Assembly: GCA_016281315.1 (NCBI GenBank)
Contig: JAEEIJ010000059.1
Location: 1-64,000 of the forward strand
Length of the DNA: 64,000 nt
DNA from: Bacteroidales bacterium
Lineage (GTDB): Bacteria > Bacteroidota > Bacteroidia > Bacteroidales > UBA932
Direction of reading: 5' to 3'
Under the pieces are notes generated by a model, which was not told the origin of the DNA, did no database searches, and was given only the letters and a program-made list of their open reading frames with translations. Each line of letters opens with the position of its first letter. Within the stretch, counting starts at the first letter, position 1. Made by a program: the position numbers and the translations under genes. This document shows positions 52,109 to 62,100 of this stretch, piece after piece.

Positions 52109-53242
52109 ATGAGAAAGCTCTATTCTGCCATATTAGCCACTCTAGCCATAGTTTCGGGCATATCTTGCGCCCGGAAAGAGGAGCCCGAGTGCCGCGGCCG
52201 CATCACTTTGGAACTGTCCACGGTGGCGCTGGAAACCAAGGCCGTGACACCTGGAGACGGCAATCTGGCCGATGGAGGCGGAATCGCCGTCAATGGAAGC
52301 GGAGAACCGGATATCGTCATTGCCATCGCCGATAAGAACGATGACATCGTGGCCTGGTATCCGGAGAACTACGGTGCGGTGCCTGCAGGGACCATCTACG
52401 ATGCGTGGTGTCTGACACCCCATACCGCATCGACTCCCACGACGGAATCCATCATCAATATTTCAGGACCGGAGAAAGGCACCTACAAGGTGTTCGCCGT
52501 GGCAAATACCGCGGGCCTTTCCGCAGTGGGAAGCCCTGCGCTGTCATCGGCAACGACTTTATCGGACCTTCAGGACCTGGTGCTGGTCACGGGCGGAGAT
52601 ATTTCTTTCAGCACCTGTATGCCGCTTTCTGCGTGGGGCACGCTCGTCGTGAACGCAAGCGGAAACGGCCAGATTGACCTTGAACTCAAGCGGGTGGTGG
52701 CCCGCGCAAGCCTCACGTTCAAAAACCAGACGGGAGAAGCGTTGGATCTTTATGCCTGTAGCATTACCATCCACGATATGAATCCCTCACGGGGGTATCT
52801 CTTCTCCGGCTCACCGGATTATGTGAGCGGTTACGACAGCGATCTTGTGTTCAACGGCGATTCTCCTTATCTGACGGTGCCGGTGATCGACCCGGAAGTT
52901 CCCTCTTCCGTCAACACCTACACCCTTCCTTCCAAGCTGGTGTTCCCCAGCGTGGCTCCGGCGCAAAGCCAGGGAAACAGGTATCTGTGCGATATCAGTT
53001 TCCGGATTGCCAAAGAAAACACGACATACGATGCCGGCAATTCCGCCACCTATACCCAGCACGACTATTACGACCTGCCCGTCCACGACCATCGTTCCGC
53101 CGATATCCAGTTATTGGCAAGGAATCAGGATCTGAAGATTGAAACGAGAATCAACAAACGTAGCGAACAGCACGACACCTCCTTCAACTTCGAAGTTGTC
53201 TGTTGGACGGATGTACTGGATGAATTTGTATTTTTCCATTAG
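52109..53242 (+). CDS. Fimbrillin-like/Mfa2-type lipoprotein
   Basis: 377 residues from the ATG 2 nt after the preceding stop, with lipobox VSGISC (Cys20). It has an N-terminal domain with EIVIAIADKNDDIV-like strands and a C-terminal beta domain (YDLPVHDHRSADIQLLARNQ) and ends CWTDVLDEFVFFH. Fold and position fit a pilus anchor or tip-adapter subunit. Family assignment is by overall pattern and is less certain than for its neighbours. Confidence 0.72.
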   Translation: MRKLYSAILATLAIVSGISCARKEEPECRGRITLELSTVALETKAVTPGDGNLADGGGIAVNGSGEPDIVIAIADKNDDIVAWYPENYGAVPAGTIYDAWCLTPHTASTPTTESIINISGPEKGTYKVFAVANTAGLSAVGSPALSSATTLSDLQDLVLVTGGDISFSTCMPLSAWGTLVVNASGNGQIDLELKRVVARASLTFKNQTGEALDLYACSITIHDMNPSRGYLFSGSPDYVSGYDSDLVFNGDSPYLTVPVIDPEVPSSVNTYTLPSKLVFPSVAPAQSQGNRYLCDISFRIAKENTTYDAGNSATYTQHDYYDLPVHDHRSADIQLLARNQDLKIETRINKRSEQHDTSFNFEVVCWTDVLDEFVFFH

Positions 53243-53245
53243 ACT

Positions 53246-56200
53246 ATGAACCGGTTCAAAGGCATATTGCTGCTCTTGTCGCTCCTCCTGGCGTCCTGTA
53301 TGCGGGAGAAGGAAAACCCTGCGCAGGACCGCTATCCGGACGGCACACCCGTGACAATGAACATCGGCTTTGGTTATCAGGACCTGCTGGATGTCCAGAT
53401 CGGCACCAAGGCGGAGGCCTCCGCCGCCGATGAATCGCGGGTGCACGACCTCTACGTGATGCTTTTCGACAGCAGCGGCAACAAGTTTTACGGAAGGTAT
53501 TTCACCTACGAGCACCTGATCTCTTCGCTGTCCACCCTTGACGCCCAGAGCAACGAGGGCTGGTATGTGGAGAATTCCGCCAACACCAGAGGCGTGGTGA
53601 AGATATCGACCGAAGCCAAGACCAATTGCACCCTTGTGCTCATAGCCAATGTTTCCAACACCATTACCGCACTGGACGGAAGGGATCCGGTGGACAGACT
53701 GGCCGATGTAGAATCGCTGTCCCAGCTGAACAACGTGAAAGTGACGCTGGAGCAGGAGGTGGTGAACCGGGCCGACCTTTTCCTGATGCTGGGAACGAAA
53801 GATGGATTGAATACAGGTGAAATGGTGTGGGGAACACTTCCCTCAACCTATTCTTCAGATTATAAGGTGCAGCTCAACGCCCTTGACGCGAAGGTAAAGT
53901 TCTGCATCAAGTATAACTCCACCAACATAGACGCGTCAAAATCCACTCCGCGCTATTGGCAGGTATTCAACGTCCCGGCCAGTTCATACCTGATGCCCCG
54001 GCCCGAGACGCCTGTAGGCGTTACGTTCTTCAACACGGAAGAAGCCTATTTCGAGGGAACCGAGGTCGACGGCAATGATGAGGTGTGGCAGGTGTTCTCT
54101 TTCTATATGATTGAGAACAAGCAGACAGCAAGGGCAAGCATCGAAGCGCTCGGCACGCCCAATTACTACCTCAGGGAACTGCAGGAGAAGGACTATACCG
54201 CCAGCGAGGTGAACGGCGACTGGGTGTATGCGCCGGCCAACGGCACCTATGTCCAGTTCGACGTAGTGCTGGGCCTTACCACCGCCGGCATCCAGAACAT
54301 TCTGGACGATCCGGATATGAACCACGCCCTCACGTCCGAAGCCCTGTTCACCATTCATCTGGGAGATTTCACTTCCAGCACCGGCGGAACGCACGATTAC
54401 GACAATTACTCCGTAGAGCGCAGCCACGCCTACACCTACTACATTACCATAGAAAACTCCAAGAAGATCTATGTGGAGGTGAAAGGCGACAATCAGGGAA
54501 TCCGCGAAGACGAACCCGGCCAGGAAGGCTCCCTGCTGCTCGCTACAGATGAAATCGTAAACTGCGACGCCCATTACGAGTACCACACTTTCACGTTCAC
54601 CTACAACGAGAGCATACAGGAAAGGGGCGTGTCGTGGTATATCAAGACGCCCTTCAGCGAAGGCGGCGCCCAGTGGAATCAGTCCACCAGGGACTGGGAT
54701 TTCAATTGCGAGGATTATCTGTGGGTGAAATTCGCCATCAACAACGTTGACGGCGGAGCTTACACGGAGAACCGCAAGGCCTATCCCGGAGAAAGTCAAT
54801 ATGATCCCGACTGGACTCCCGAAAGCGGGACGCCTCCCGTTCTGATGGACATCCATCAGCTGATCAAATACATTTTCTATCAGACCGGACAAAAGAGAGA
54901 CGGTCTGACCAATGACTTTAAGAACAACGTCATCCGCGTTACCGCGTTTATCGACGAGTTCTATTACGAGAAGGATCCGCGCCTGGGCCCCGACGCCCCG
55001 GCCGATCCCGACCTCTGGCGTTCGTTCGTGAATGCCAAACCGCGCGAGCTGCACATTCTTTCCGACGCCCAGTACAGCGCCGACCGCCACAGCGACGTCA
55101 TCACTTCCAGCCACTCGATCATCCAGCAGTCCATCCAGACTTTCTACAACATCTATTCTCCCGATTTGACATCACTCTGGGGCACGGAGCATCTGGATGA
55201 GATGTCCTATTACAGAAGGGTGGACAAAGACCCCGGGCAGACTGCCTGGTCCTGGTGGCCCAGCGGCAGGACCGTCCCCACCGGAACCAGAGGCAATGAA
55301 GAGAACGGGCGCGTGAATTCGGCCACCCTGTGGGGGTTGAATTCCGGAAGCGCTCCGCGCTGGGACACCTTCCTGGATTACGACGTGGATAACATGACTC
55401 CGGAATTGCAGTCCGATTATAAGTATCTGGCCTATTCCTGTCTTACCAGAAACCGGGACAACAACGGCAACGGAGTCATCGACCCGGAAGAAGTCCGCTG
55501 GTATATCGCGGCGGTGAATCAGATCGTGGGAATGTGGGTCGGCAACGAATCGCTGTCACCGTCGGCCCGTATCTATCAGCCCAGAAATGCCGCCAATACA
55601 TCCAGCGGCCTGGACTGGCGTTCGTGGGTTCTCTCCAGCACGGACGCTTCATCCGACATTAACAAAATGGTCATCATCCGCGCCGAAGAAGGATGTACGA
55701 AATCATTCTATAACGAATTCGATTGGGCGGGATTCAATGAGACTCAGAGAGATAAAGTAACGTCCATACGGTGTGTCCGCAATATCGGCACATACCAGAG
55801 CGGCGGGGCTCCCGTGGACATCAGTTACGCCCCTTACGACCATCAGGTGGACCAGTATTATGAAGTCGCCGCGGGCGTGGATGCGAACGGCAATGCTTTG
55901 CCCAATGCCGACGGAACGTACACCGTACGCTTCTCCCGCCTGAACCCCAAGTCCATCCGTGAATACACCGCCGACGACCTCCCTTACCATCAGGAGTATT
56001 CCCAGCATAACAAGGTGTATCTGGAGCTGGTTATGCAGAGCCGGGACAATTACGTATATGCCGACAAGAGTTTCCCCGCAGAGGACGAGGAGGTAATCAA
56101 CAACAACATCACCAGCACCGGACACAACTCATACTGCCCCACAGGATACCGTCTGCCCAATATGACGGAACTTCTGCTGATGGTTGCGCTCCAGCCCTCC

Positions 56201-57763
56201 TCCTATTGGACTTCTTCCACCATTTATCCTTGCAGGACTTATTATTCCTACGGCGCCGTGGGCAAACAGATCACCGGAGAAGATGAGAAGATCGGATGGG
56301 CCTACTCTATGAGCACCGGAAGAATGAATATGATCAACCAGGGGACATCCCTCACCGGCGTACGCTGCGTCAGGGACGAAAACTGCATCGGCGAAATCAC
56401 CGGCAAGCTGATGGTGCCGGACGGCCAGGATCTGCGTGTGGGTGATGATGTGAAGATCAGGATGAATTTCACTTCCCAGGGATCGGCCATCAAATACCTT
56501 GCGCTGTCGCTGGTTTATGTGGGAACCGACGGCAGGGAGCATACAAGAGACATCGATGTTTCATCCGTGAAACTCTCGGGCGTTTCGCTTCAGGAGGAAA
56601 TCATCTATACGATTCCTTCCGACCTGCCCCTGCTCGGAAGCATGTCGATTCGCGCAACCGTGAGGAATTCGGCCGGTATCACCAGGACCTTCGAGGCTCC
56701 GATCAAGGTATATTCGCCCGTATTTTCGTCCGTAAGGCTTTTGCCCTGCAACTACAGCGAAACCCTTCCCAATCCTCCGTTCCCCGTTATGGTGACGGCG
56801 CACTCGCCTTCTTCCGATATCACAGGCTGGCAGCTGTCGGTGAAGGATCCGGAAGGGGAAACCACATCGGCAAATCTGCCCGCCCAGAGCGGCGATACGC
56901 GCTATTGGACCTATAGCTATGACTTCACCTATACTACCAGTTCCCTCTCGACGGGTATGTACACATTCTGGCTGGATGTGACCACGGCCGACGGCAAAAC
57001 CACCCGCTCGGAGAGCGTTTCGATGGAAGTGCTGAAAGTGAACTACTGGCCGAATCCCGGGAATTCCTATTCCGAGGCGTCCGAAATTACCAATATCTGG
57101 GAAGCCCATAAGGTGGAGAATATGGACTTCTACGCCGGCGACTTCGTCGAGGCCAATATGGATGTGCATAACTGCACATATCTGGCAGTGATGAAGGAGG
57201 ATAATCCTTCCCAGAGGGACGACAACAGAACCCTGGGCAGGGACAACCTTATCAGCGTGGGCCTCACGGACACCGACCACGACACAGGTATGACTGTAGG
57301 AAACGTGGCACACATTTACTATCCTGCGCACGACGGCGGAGCCAGCAGCGGGCAGGATTGGCTGCGTCCGAATATTTCCAAGGCAAACGGCAATTCCAAC
57401 GGATACAATTACAATTCGTTCACAGCGGGCACCGGAACCGGTTTTGTGACGCAGGGAAGCGGCGCCAAGCCCAATCCGTCGGTGTATCAGCATTATCGGC
57501 TGGACAAGTCGGGCCTTTACTGGAATTCCCAGGCTATTGATTTGTCTAAGTGGACAGGGTCCGGAGGGGTCAGTGCCGCCGATGCCACTGCCAGCCTTAA
57601 CCGCATCCTGGCAGGGAACACCATCTACGTGGGCGCCACCCAGGGCTACCACCGCTCCCGCGCCGGCTATATGTTTGTCCGCGTAGTCCACAACACGAAA
57701 TCCAGCAATCCCGCAGGCGGAAACGTGGGATTTGACGACCCTGTAAACGGAGGAGACCTGTAA
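53246..57763 (+). CDS. Large DUF4906 lipoprotein, likely pilus tip adhesin
   Basis: 1505 residues, lipobox LLASC (Cys18). The N-terminal half resembles DUF4906 proteins with VHDLYVMLFDSSGNKFYGRY. Around 730-750 RDNNGNGVIDPEEVRWYIAA includes a calcium-loop-like DNNGNG. Around 958-1050 a FISUMP-like block, CPTGYRLPNMTELLLMV to LTGVRCVRDEN, is followed by two Ig-like domains (about 1055-1290) and a glycine/serine-rich C-terminus. Such giants are tip or minor adhesins in type V pili. It starts 3 nt after the previous gene. Confidence 0.82.
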   Translation: MNRFKGILLLLSLLLASCMREKENPAQDRYPDGTPVTMNIGFGYQDLLDVQIGTKAEASAADESRVHDLYVMLFDSSGNKFYGRYFTYEHLISSLSTLDAQSNEGWYVENSANTRGVVKISTEAKTNCTLVLIANVSNTITALDGRDPVDRLADVESLSQLNNVKVTLEQEVVNRADLFLMLGTKDGLNTGEMVWGTLPSTYSSDYKVQLNALDAKVKFCIKYNSTNIDASKSTPRYWQVFNVPASSYLMPRPETPVGVTFFNTEEAYFEGTEVDGNDEVWQVFSFYMIENKQTARASIEALGTPNYYLRELQEKDYTASEVNGDWVYAPANGTYVQFDVVLGLTTAGIQNILDDPDMNHALTSEALFTIHLGDFTSSTGGTHDYDNYSVERSHAYTYYITIENSKKIYVEVKGDNQGIREDEPGQEGSLLLATDEIVNCDAHYEYHTFTFTYNESIQERGVSWYIKTPFSEGGAQWNQSTRDWDFNCEDYLWVKFAINNVDGGAYTENRKAYPGESQYDPDWTPESGTPPVLMDIHQLIKYIFYQTGQKRDGLTNDFKNNVIRVTAFIDEFYYEKDPRLGPDAPADPDLWRSFVNAKPRELHILSDAQYSADRHSDVITSSHSIIQQSIQTFYNIYSPDLTSLWGTEHLDEMSYYRRVDKDPGQTAWSWWPSGRTVPTGTRGNEENGRVNSATLWGLNSGSAPRWDTFLDYDVDNMTPELQSDYKYLAYSCLTRNRDNNGNGVIDPEEVRWYIAAVNQIVGMWVGNESLSPSARIYQPRNAANTSSGLDWRSWVLSSTDASSDINKMVIIRAEEGCTKSFYNEFDWAGFNETQRDKVTSIRCVRNIGTYQSGGAPVDISYAPYDHQVDQYYEVAAGVDANGNALPNADGTYTVRFSRLNPKSIREYTADDLPYHQEYSQHNKVYLELVMQSRDNYVYADKSFPAEDEEVINNNITSTGHNSYCPTGYRLPNMTELLLMVALQPSSYWTSSTIYPCRTYYSYGAVGKQITGEDEKIGWAYSMSTGRMNMINQGTSLTGVRCVRDENCIGEITGKLMVPDGQDLRVGDDVKIRMNFTSQGSAIKYLALSLVYVGTDGREHTRDIDVSSVKLSGVSLQEEIIYTIPSDLPLLGSMSIRATVRNSAGITRTFEAPIKVYSPVFSSVRLLPCNYSETLPNPPFPVMVTAHSPSSDITGWQLSVKDPEGETTSANLPAQSGDTRYWTYSYDFTYTTSSLSTGMYTFWLDVTTADGKTTRSESVSMEVLKVNYWPNPGNSYSEASEITNIWEAHKVENMDFYAGDFVEANMDVHNCTYLAVMKEDNPSQRDDNRTLGRDNLISVGLTDTDHDTGMTVGNVAHIYYPAHDGGASSGQDWLRPNISKANGNSNGYNYNSFTAGTGTGFVTQGSGAKPNPSVYQHYRLDKSGLYWNSQAIDLSKWTGSGGVSAADATASLNRILAGNTIYVGATQGYHRSRAGYMFVRVVHNTKSSNPAGGNVGFDDPVNGGDL

Positions 57764-57764
57764 G

Positions 57765-59315
57765 ATGAGACGATTGTTTATTTTCCTTGCAGCGCTTGCC
57801 GCTTTGCTTTCCTGCTCCCGGGAAATGAATGATATACAGGAGCCGGCGACCAAGCTCATTCCTTATCGTGCAGAGGTAACGGGCGCCGGTACCAAGGCCT
57901 CCCTGAACGGCAGCACGCAGTATATTTTCGAGGCCGGCGACCGTTTGTATGTGAGCCACACCTCCGGAAGCGACGTCAAAATGCACGGCTTCCTGACGAT
58001 GATTTCCGGGGCTGGAAGCACCCAGGCCGTATTCCAGGGCAATCTTGTCTGTGACGACGATTTCTCGCCGGCAGACGACACCCCTGTGGACCTTGTGCTC
58101 GTCGGCGGCGCGGCCGACCTTATGCACGAGGCCACGACGGGCGGTTTGCTGAATACCGCTGCCGCTTATCCGGACAATGTTTATGCTTCCTCCTTTGCCG
58201 ATGCCGTAGAGAAGTACAGCAACTTCACCTGTTCGGGACAATATGGCGACGCCTCCTTCGTCCTGAGCCAGCAAAGCTCTTTCCTGGTGTTCTCCATACG
58301 GATAAAGAAGGCGCTTGCTCCTATAGGGACCACGTTTACGGCCAGCATCTATAACAATACCGGTGCCGACCTGTTGCGCAGCGCCACGGTTACATCCGTA
58401 GACAATACGACCACAACCACCAAAGTCGAATTCGTGGCCGTTTTCCCGGGAGGCAGCACCACGCTCACGGACGCAAGCGTCAAACTGGTTGAAGCAAGCA
58501 GCGGGAACACGCTTAACGAGTGGGCCATTGCCGACGCTTCCCTTGACGCCAACAATTACTTTACTGTCTCGAGGGCCTATAAAACCTATGACGGTTTCCG
58601 GATTATAGCAAGGACCACCGGAACGATTACGCGTACGGGATCCGCCGCTGTGGAGTATTCCACCGACTTCGGCGAAACCTGGCAGTCTTACACTTCCGGC
58701 ATTTCAGTGAGCGCAGGAGACGAGGTTTGCTTCAGGTCCACGGAAACGGCCTGGAACAACAATAAGATCTGGTCCTCCGGTCAATTTGACGTTGCGGGGG
58801 ACATCGCGTCGCTTTTAAAGGGCTCGTCTTTCCCTGACGGGAGTTTACCGAGCAGTTATGCCTTTTTCGATTTCTTCAAAGAATGCGCCACGCTGATTGA
58901 CGCCTCAGAGCTGGTACTTTCTATGAAAACACTGCCGGTAAATGCTTATAAATCGTTCTTCGATACTTGTCGCAATCTTGTTGCCGGGCCTGCAGAACTG
59001 GCAGCCACATCGCTCAATTCAACGTGCTACCGTAATATGTTCAAGGACTGCCCCAGCCTTACATCCGCTCCCATAATCCGAAAAGCTACCACACACAACA
59101 GCAACGGTTGGTATCAGCAGATGTTTCTGAACTGTTCCAGTCTTCAGGAAATCGTTTTCCTGGACGAATTTACCTATAATTCCACCCATTTCACCGACTG
59201 GGTAAACGGGATCAATGACAGCGGCGGCACTTTCTACAAGAGCAGCGGGATGAGTTTCCCGTCACCCGGAAATTCCTCCACCCCCACAGGCTGGACGGTG
59301 ACAGATTACCAATAA
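57765..59315 (+). CDS. Fimbrillin-like lipoprotein with BspA-type leucine-rich repeats
   Basis: 516 residues, lipobox LLSC (Cys17). Residues 20-260 are fimbrillin-like (AEVTGAGTKASLNGSTQYIF). From about 370 to 500 come BspA-like repeats (FFKECATLIDASELVL, FFDTCRNLVAGPAELAA, MFKDCPSLTSAPI, MFLNCSSLQEIVFLDEF), ending GTFYKSSGMSFP and PTGWTVTDY as in many Bacteroides cell-surface LRR proteins. It may be a second adhesin carried by the pilus. Last gene of the pilus run; no terminator is seen after it. Confidence 0.82.
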   Translation: MRRLFIFLAALAALLSCSREMNDIQEPATKLIPYRAEVTGAGTKASLNGSTQYIFEAGDRLYVSHTSGSDVKMHGFLTMISGAGSTQAVFQGNLVCDDDFSPADDTPVDLVLVGGAADLMHEATTGGLLNTAAAYPDNVYASSFADAVEKYSNFTCSGQYGDASFVLSQQSSFLVFSIRIKKALAPIGTTFTASIYNNTGADLLRSATVTSVDNTTTTTKVEFVAVFPGGSTTLTDASVKLVEASSGNTLNEWAIADASLDANNYFTVSRAYKTYDGFRIIARTTGTITRTGSAAVEYSTDFGETWQSYTSGISVSAGDEVCFRSTETAWNNNKIWSSGQFDVAGDIASLLKGSSFPDGSLPSSYAFFDFFKECATLIDASELVLSMKTLPVNAYKSFFDTCRNLVAGPAELAATSLNSTCYRNMFKDCPSLTSAPIIRKATTHNSNGWYQQMFLNCSSLQEIVFLDEFTYNSTHFTDWVNGINDSGGTFYKSSGMSFPSPGNSSTPTGWTVTDYQ

Positions 59316-59352
59316 AATCCCCCTTATCAACACAGACCACAATCAGCAGTAA

Positions 59353-60306
59353 ATGGCCAGAGAGACGAAGGCACACCGGACTCCGGAACCGCCGGAGATG
59401 GAGCTGCAGGAAACCCGAAAGGCTCCCTGGTGGGAGATTGCGCTCATCTGCGCGACGGGCGTGGTGCTCTTCGTCCTTTATATGTGGGTGGGCGTTTATA
59501 AAGGAGGCGTGACGCCCCCGAAGACCAACCTCCTGCGCTCGCGGGACCTTGTCTGGCACGAGCGATTCGACAACATTTCCCGGCAACTGGACCGCTGCGA
59601 GGACCAGATGACACAGCTGGAAGTGCGGGACGACCGCATCTACCGTTCGGTGTACGGGATGGACGAAGTCCCGGGCCCCGTGCGCCTGGCGGGCCTCAGC
59701 GGGGACAACCGTTACGACGAGCTCCTGGGCACCTCCGTCCTGGATATCGTAAAGCGGGTGGACGTGCTGGAAAAACGCGTGAGCATCCAGTCCGAGTCCT
59801 TCGACGAAGTGGAGCACCTCCAGCAGACGGCCGGCGACCGTGCGGCGCACATCCCGGCCATTCCTCCCATCAGCACGGATCCCGCCACCTATCACTTCTC
59901 CAGCCCCTTCGGTTACCGCTCGGACCCCTTCTGGGGCTTCAGCAAGCTCCATACGGGGATGGACCTCTCCTGCAAGCCCGGCAACCCCGTCTATGCCACC
60001 GGCGACGGCGTAATATATAAGGTAGAGACCGACCCCCACAAAGGCTATGGCCTCAATATCATCATCGAGCACGGCTTCGGCTACCGTTCCCGCTACGCCC
60101 ACCTCTCGCGCATCGACGTGGTGGCCGGACAGAAAGTGTCCCGCGGAGACTGCATCGGCGCATCCGGCAATACGGGCCGATCCTCCGGTCCCCACCTGCA
60201 CTACGAAGTGCTCTACCGCAAAGATTACGTGAACCCGGCGCAATACTTCGATATGAGCCTTTCACCGGAAGACTATTATACCCTGGTCCGCAGACCCGAA
60301 GAATGA
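59353..60306 (+). CDS. Membrane-anchored M23 metallopeptidase
   Basis: 317 residues. One membrane helix (about 28-46), a coiled-coil stalk (about 65-160), then a complete LytM/M23 domain: zinc ligands His200, Asp204 (HTGMD), catalytic His250 (YAHL), and His281, His283 (HLHYE). It should cut peptidoglycan cross-links in the periplasm. It overlaps the next M23 gene by 4 bp. It may help the pilus pass the cell wall, but cell-wall growth is equally likely. Confidence 0.9.
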   Translation: MARETKAHRTPEPPEMELQETRKAPWWEIALICATGVVLFVLYMWVGVYKGGVTPPKTNLLRSRDLVWHERFDNISRQLDRCEDQMTQLEVRDDRIYRSVYGMDEVPGPVRLAGLSGDNRYDELLGTSVLDIVKRVDVLEKRVSIQSESFDEVEHLQQTAGDRAAHIPAIPPISTDPATYHFSSPFGYRSDPFWGFSKLHTGMDLSCKPGNPVYATGDGVIYKVETDPHKGYGLNIIIEHGFGYRSRYAHLSRIDVVAGQKVSRGDCIGASGNTGRSSGPHLHYEVLYRKDYVNPAQYFDMSLSPEDYYTLVRRPEE

Positions 60307-61211
60307 AAAAGAACGGCCGCATACACCGTATCCTGATGTGGATATTCCGTTACCTGGCCCTTTCGGTTTCGGTGGCGGTGCTGCTCTACATCCTCTTCTC
60401 GCTGGTGTTCTCCACCGAGGAGGAACGGCGTCTGCAGAAGGAAAACCGCCTCTACGGGCAGCGCTATCAGGAAATCGTGCGGAAAACCGGCCTCATCTCG
60501 GACGTTATCGAGGGCCTCAAGGAGAAAGACAACGACATCTATCAGGGACTTTTCAAGGCCGATGTCCCCTCGGCCGAAGACGGTGCCCGCCCGCAGCTCG
60601 TCGCCATCAGCGACACGCTCACGGAAAGGGATTACGTGAAGGGAACGGCGTCGGCATCGGCCCTCCTGATGGAGAAGGCCCGGAGCGTGGACGCCGCCTT
60701 CGAGGAAGTGTTCGCCCTCGCCGCCCGGAGCCGGGACAGCATTCCGCCGCTCTCGCTGCCCCTGAAGGACTATTCCTTCGTGCAGACAGGCGCGTCGGTG
60801 GGTCTCAAATACAATCCGGTCTACAAACTGCCCGTCCAGCACGACGGTCTGGACCTGGTGGCCCCGCAGGGGGAAAGCGTCTATGCAGCGGCCAAGGGAA
60901 CCGTTTCCAGCGTGAAAATGTCCAGAAAAGGACTCGGAAATACCGTGGAAATCGACCACGGAAACGGGTATACGACGCGTTACTGCCTGCTGGGCGAGGT
61001 GACGGCCGTCCCCGGCACCCGCGTGAAACAGGGACAGCGCATCGGCACGGTGGGAACCTCTCCTTCCCTGCCTTCCCCGCACCTGCACTTCGAGGTGCGG
61101 CGCCACGGGGAGGTGTGCGACCCCGTGAACTACTTCTTCGCCTCCGTTTCCCCGGAGGAATATGCCAGGATGATGTTCCTGGCCGCCCGCACCGAGCAGT
61201 CGATGGATTAA
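60303..61211 (+). CDS. Second M23-family protein with an altered catalytic histidine
   Basis: 302 residues, with one membrane helix (about 14-36), a coiled coil and a LytM domain. The zinc ligands are intact: His180, Asp184 (HDGLD) and His260, His262 (HLHFE). The usual YAHL catalytic His is replaced, in RYCLLGEV, by Leu or Cys, so activity is probably reduced. It overlaps the complete M23 gene by 4 bp and may serve as its partner or regulator. Convergent with the LytTR gene. Confidence 0.88.
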   Translation: MKKNGRIHRILMWIFRYLALSVSVAVLLYILFSLVFSTEEERRLQKENRLYGQRYQEIVRKTGLISDVIEGLKEKDNDIYQGLFKADVPSAEDGARPQLVAISDTLTERDYVKGTASASALLMEKARSVDAAFEEVFALAARSRDSIPPLSLPLKDYSFVQTGASVGLKYNPVYKLPVQHDGLDLVAPQGESVYAAAKGTVSSVKMSRKGLGNTVEIDHGNGYTTRYCLLGEVTAVPGTRVKQGQRIGTVGTSPSLPSPHLHFEVRRHGEVCDPVNYFFASVSPEEYARMMFLAARTEQSMD

Positions 61212-62005
61212 ATCTTCTCTAATAAAGTATGGTAGAGACGCCGGGAAACCGGAATCGTCTCGCCCTCCACGTTCAGTTCGGCCGATATCATATCGCCGGG
61301 GTCCTTGCGGATGGCCACGATGTGCGAGAGGTTGACGTAATAGGAACGGTGGCAGCGGTACAGGCCATACTGCTCCATCAGCGGTCCGAGGGCCTGCATC
61401 GTGGAACGCAGCGAGAAGCGTTTCACCTTCCCGCTGTCCAGGTAGTGGATCTGGACGAAGTTTTCGTCGGCCCGGATATAGAGGATGGCGTCTTTCTGCA
61501 GGACGATCTTCACCTGACGGTTGGCGTCCGTAAAGCGGATGATGTCCCGCTCCGGGGTGCCGGCGGCGGTGGCACCATCAACCAGCGCACAGATAACCGA
61601 GATCCCGAAATACGGGAAGAGCAGGATCATAAAGCTGTACTGCAGGCAGATGGCCAGCTGCTCGAAATAGGGCACGCTGCGCCCGCCCATCAGGTAAAGA
61701 TAAAGTGCCAGCGCATAGGTCAAGAAGACCATTTCCAGGGCCGTCCAGCCCACGAAATGCCACCAGTTCTTCCCCAGGGAATTGCGGAGGAGGTAGTAAA
61801 TGTGGCGGGTGATGGTAAGGGTCACCAGTACTATGCACATCATCAGAGTGGCGTTCAGGATGAACCAGTCCCGGCCCATATCCAGATCCCGGGGCATTTC
61901 AAAGGGCCTGTAGATGACGATGAAAAAGAAGAAAAAGGCCGATGAAAGCAGGATATACCACAACTGGGTAGAATATTTACGGTAAATCGAAGGCATTTCT
62001 GTCAT
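61208..62005 (-). CDS. Membrane-bound LytTR-family transcription regulator
   Basis: 265 residues from the ATG giving MTEMPSIYRK; a later ATG would drop 3 residues. Four membrane helices (about 15-33, 47-67, 88-107, 118-140) precede a LytTR DNA-binding domain (160-265) with IRADENFVQIHYLDSGKVKR, FSLRSTMQALGPLM and CHRSYYVNLSHIVAI. It lacks a kinase or receiver, so it probably senses directly at the membrane. It may control the pilus or M23 genes. Two direct repeats with 20-bp spacing lie just upstream. Confidence 0.88.
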   Translation of the reverse strand: MTEMPSIYRKYSTQLWYILLSSAFFFFFIVIYRPFEMPRDLDMGRDWFILNATLMMCIVLVTLTITRHIYYLLRNSLGKNWWHFVGWTALEMVFLTYALALYLYLMGGRSVPYFEQLAICLQYSFMILLFPYFGISVICALVDGATAAGTPERDIIRFTDANRQVKIVLQKDAILYIRADENFVQIHYLDSGKVKRFSLRSTMQALGPLMEQYGLYRCHRSYYVNLSHIVAIRKDPGDMISAELNVEGETIPVSRRLYHTLLEKI

Positions 62006-62038
62006 TTTTCTTGCGTGACCAATTGCGTATGGCACAAT

Positions 62039-62068
62039 TTTCGTCACAGATTAGCGGATTTCGTCACA
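62039..62068. promoter_or_regulatory. Direct repeats TTTCGTCACA, likely LytTR operator
   Basis: TTTCGTCACA occurs at 62039-62048 and 62059-62068, 20 bp apart start to start, in the divergent gap upstream of the LytTR gene. LytTR regulators generally bind two direct repeats about two turns apart, so this fits autoregulation. Confidence 0.5.
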
Positions 62069-62100
62069 AATATAATGTTTTTGTCGGTAAACTGCAACTT

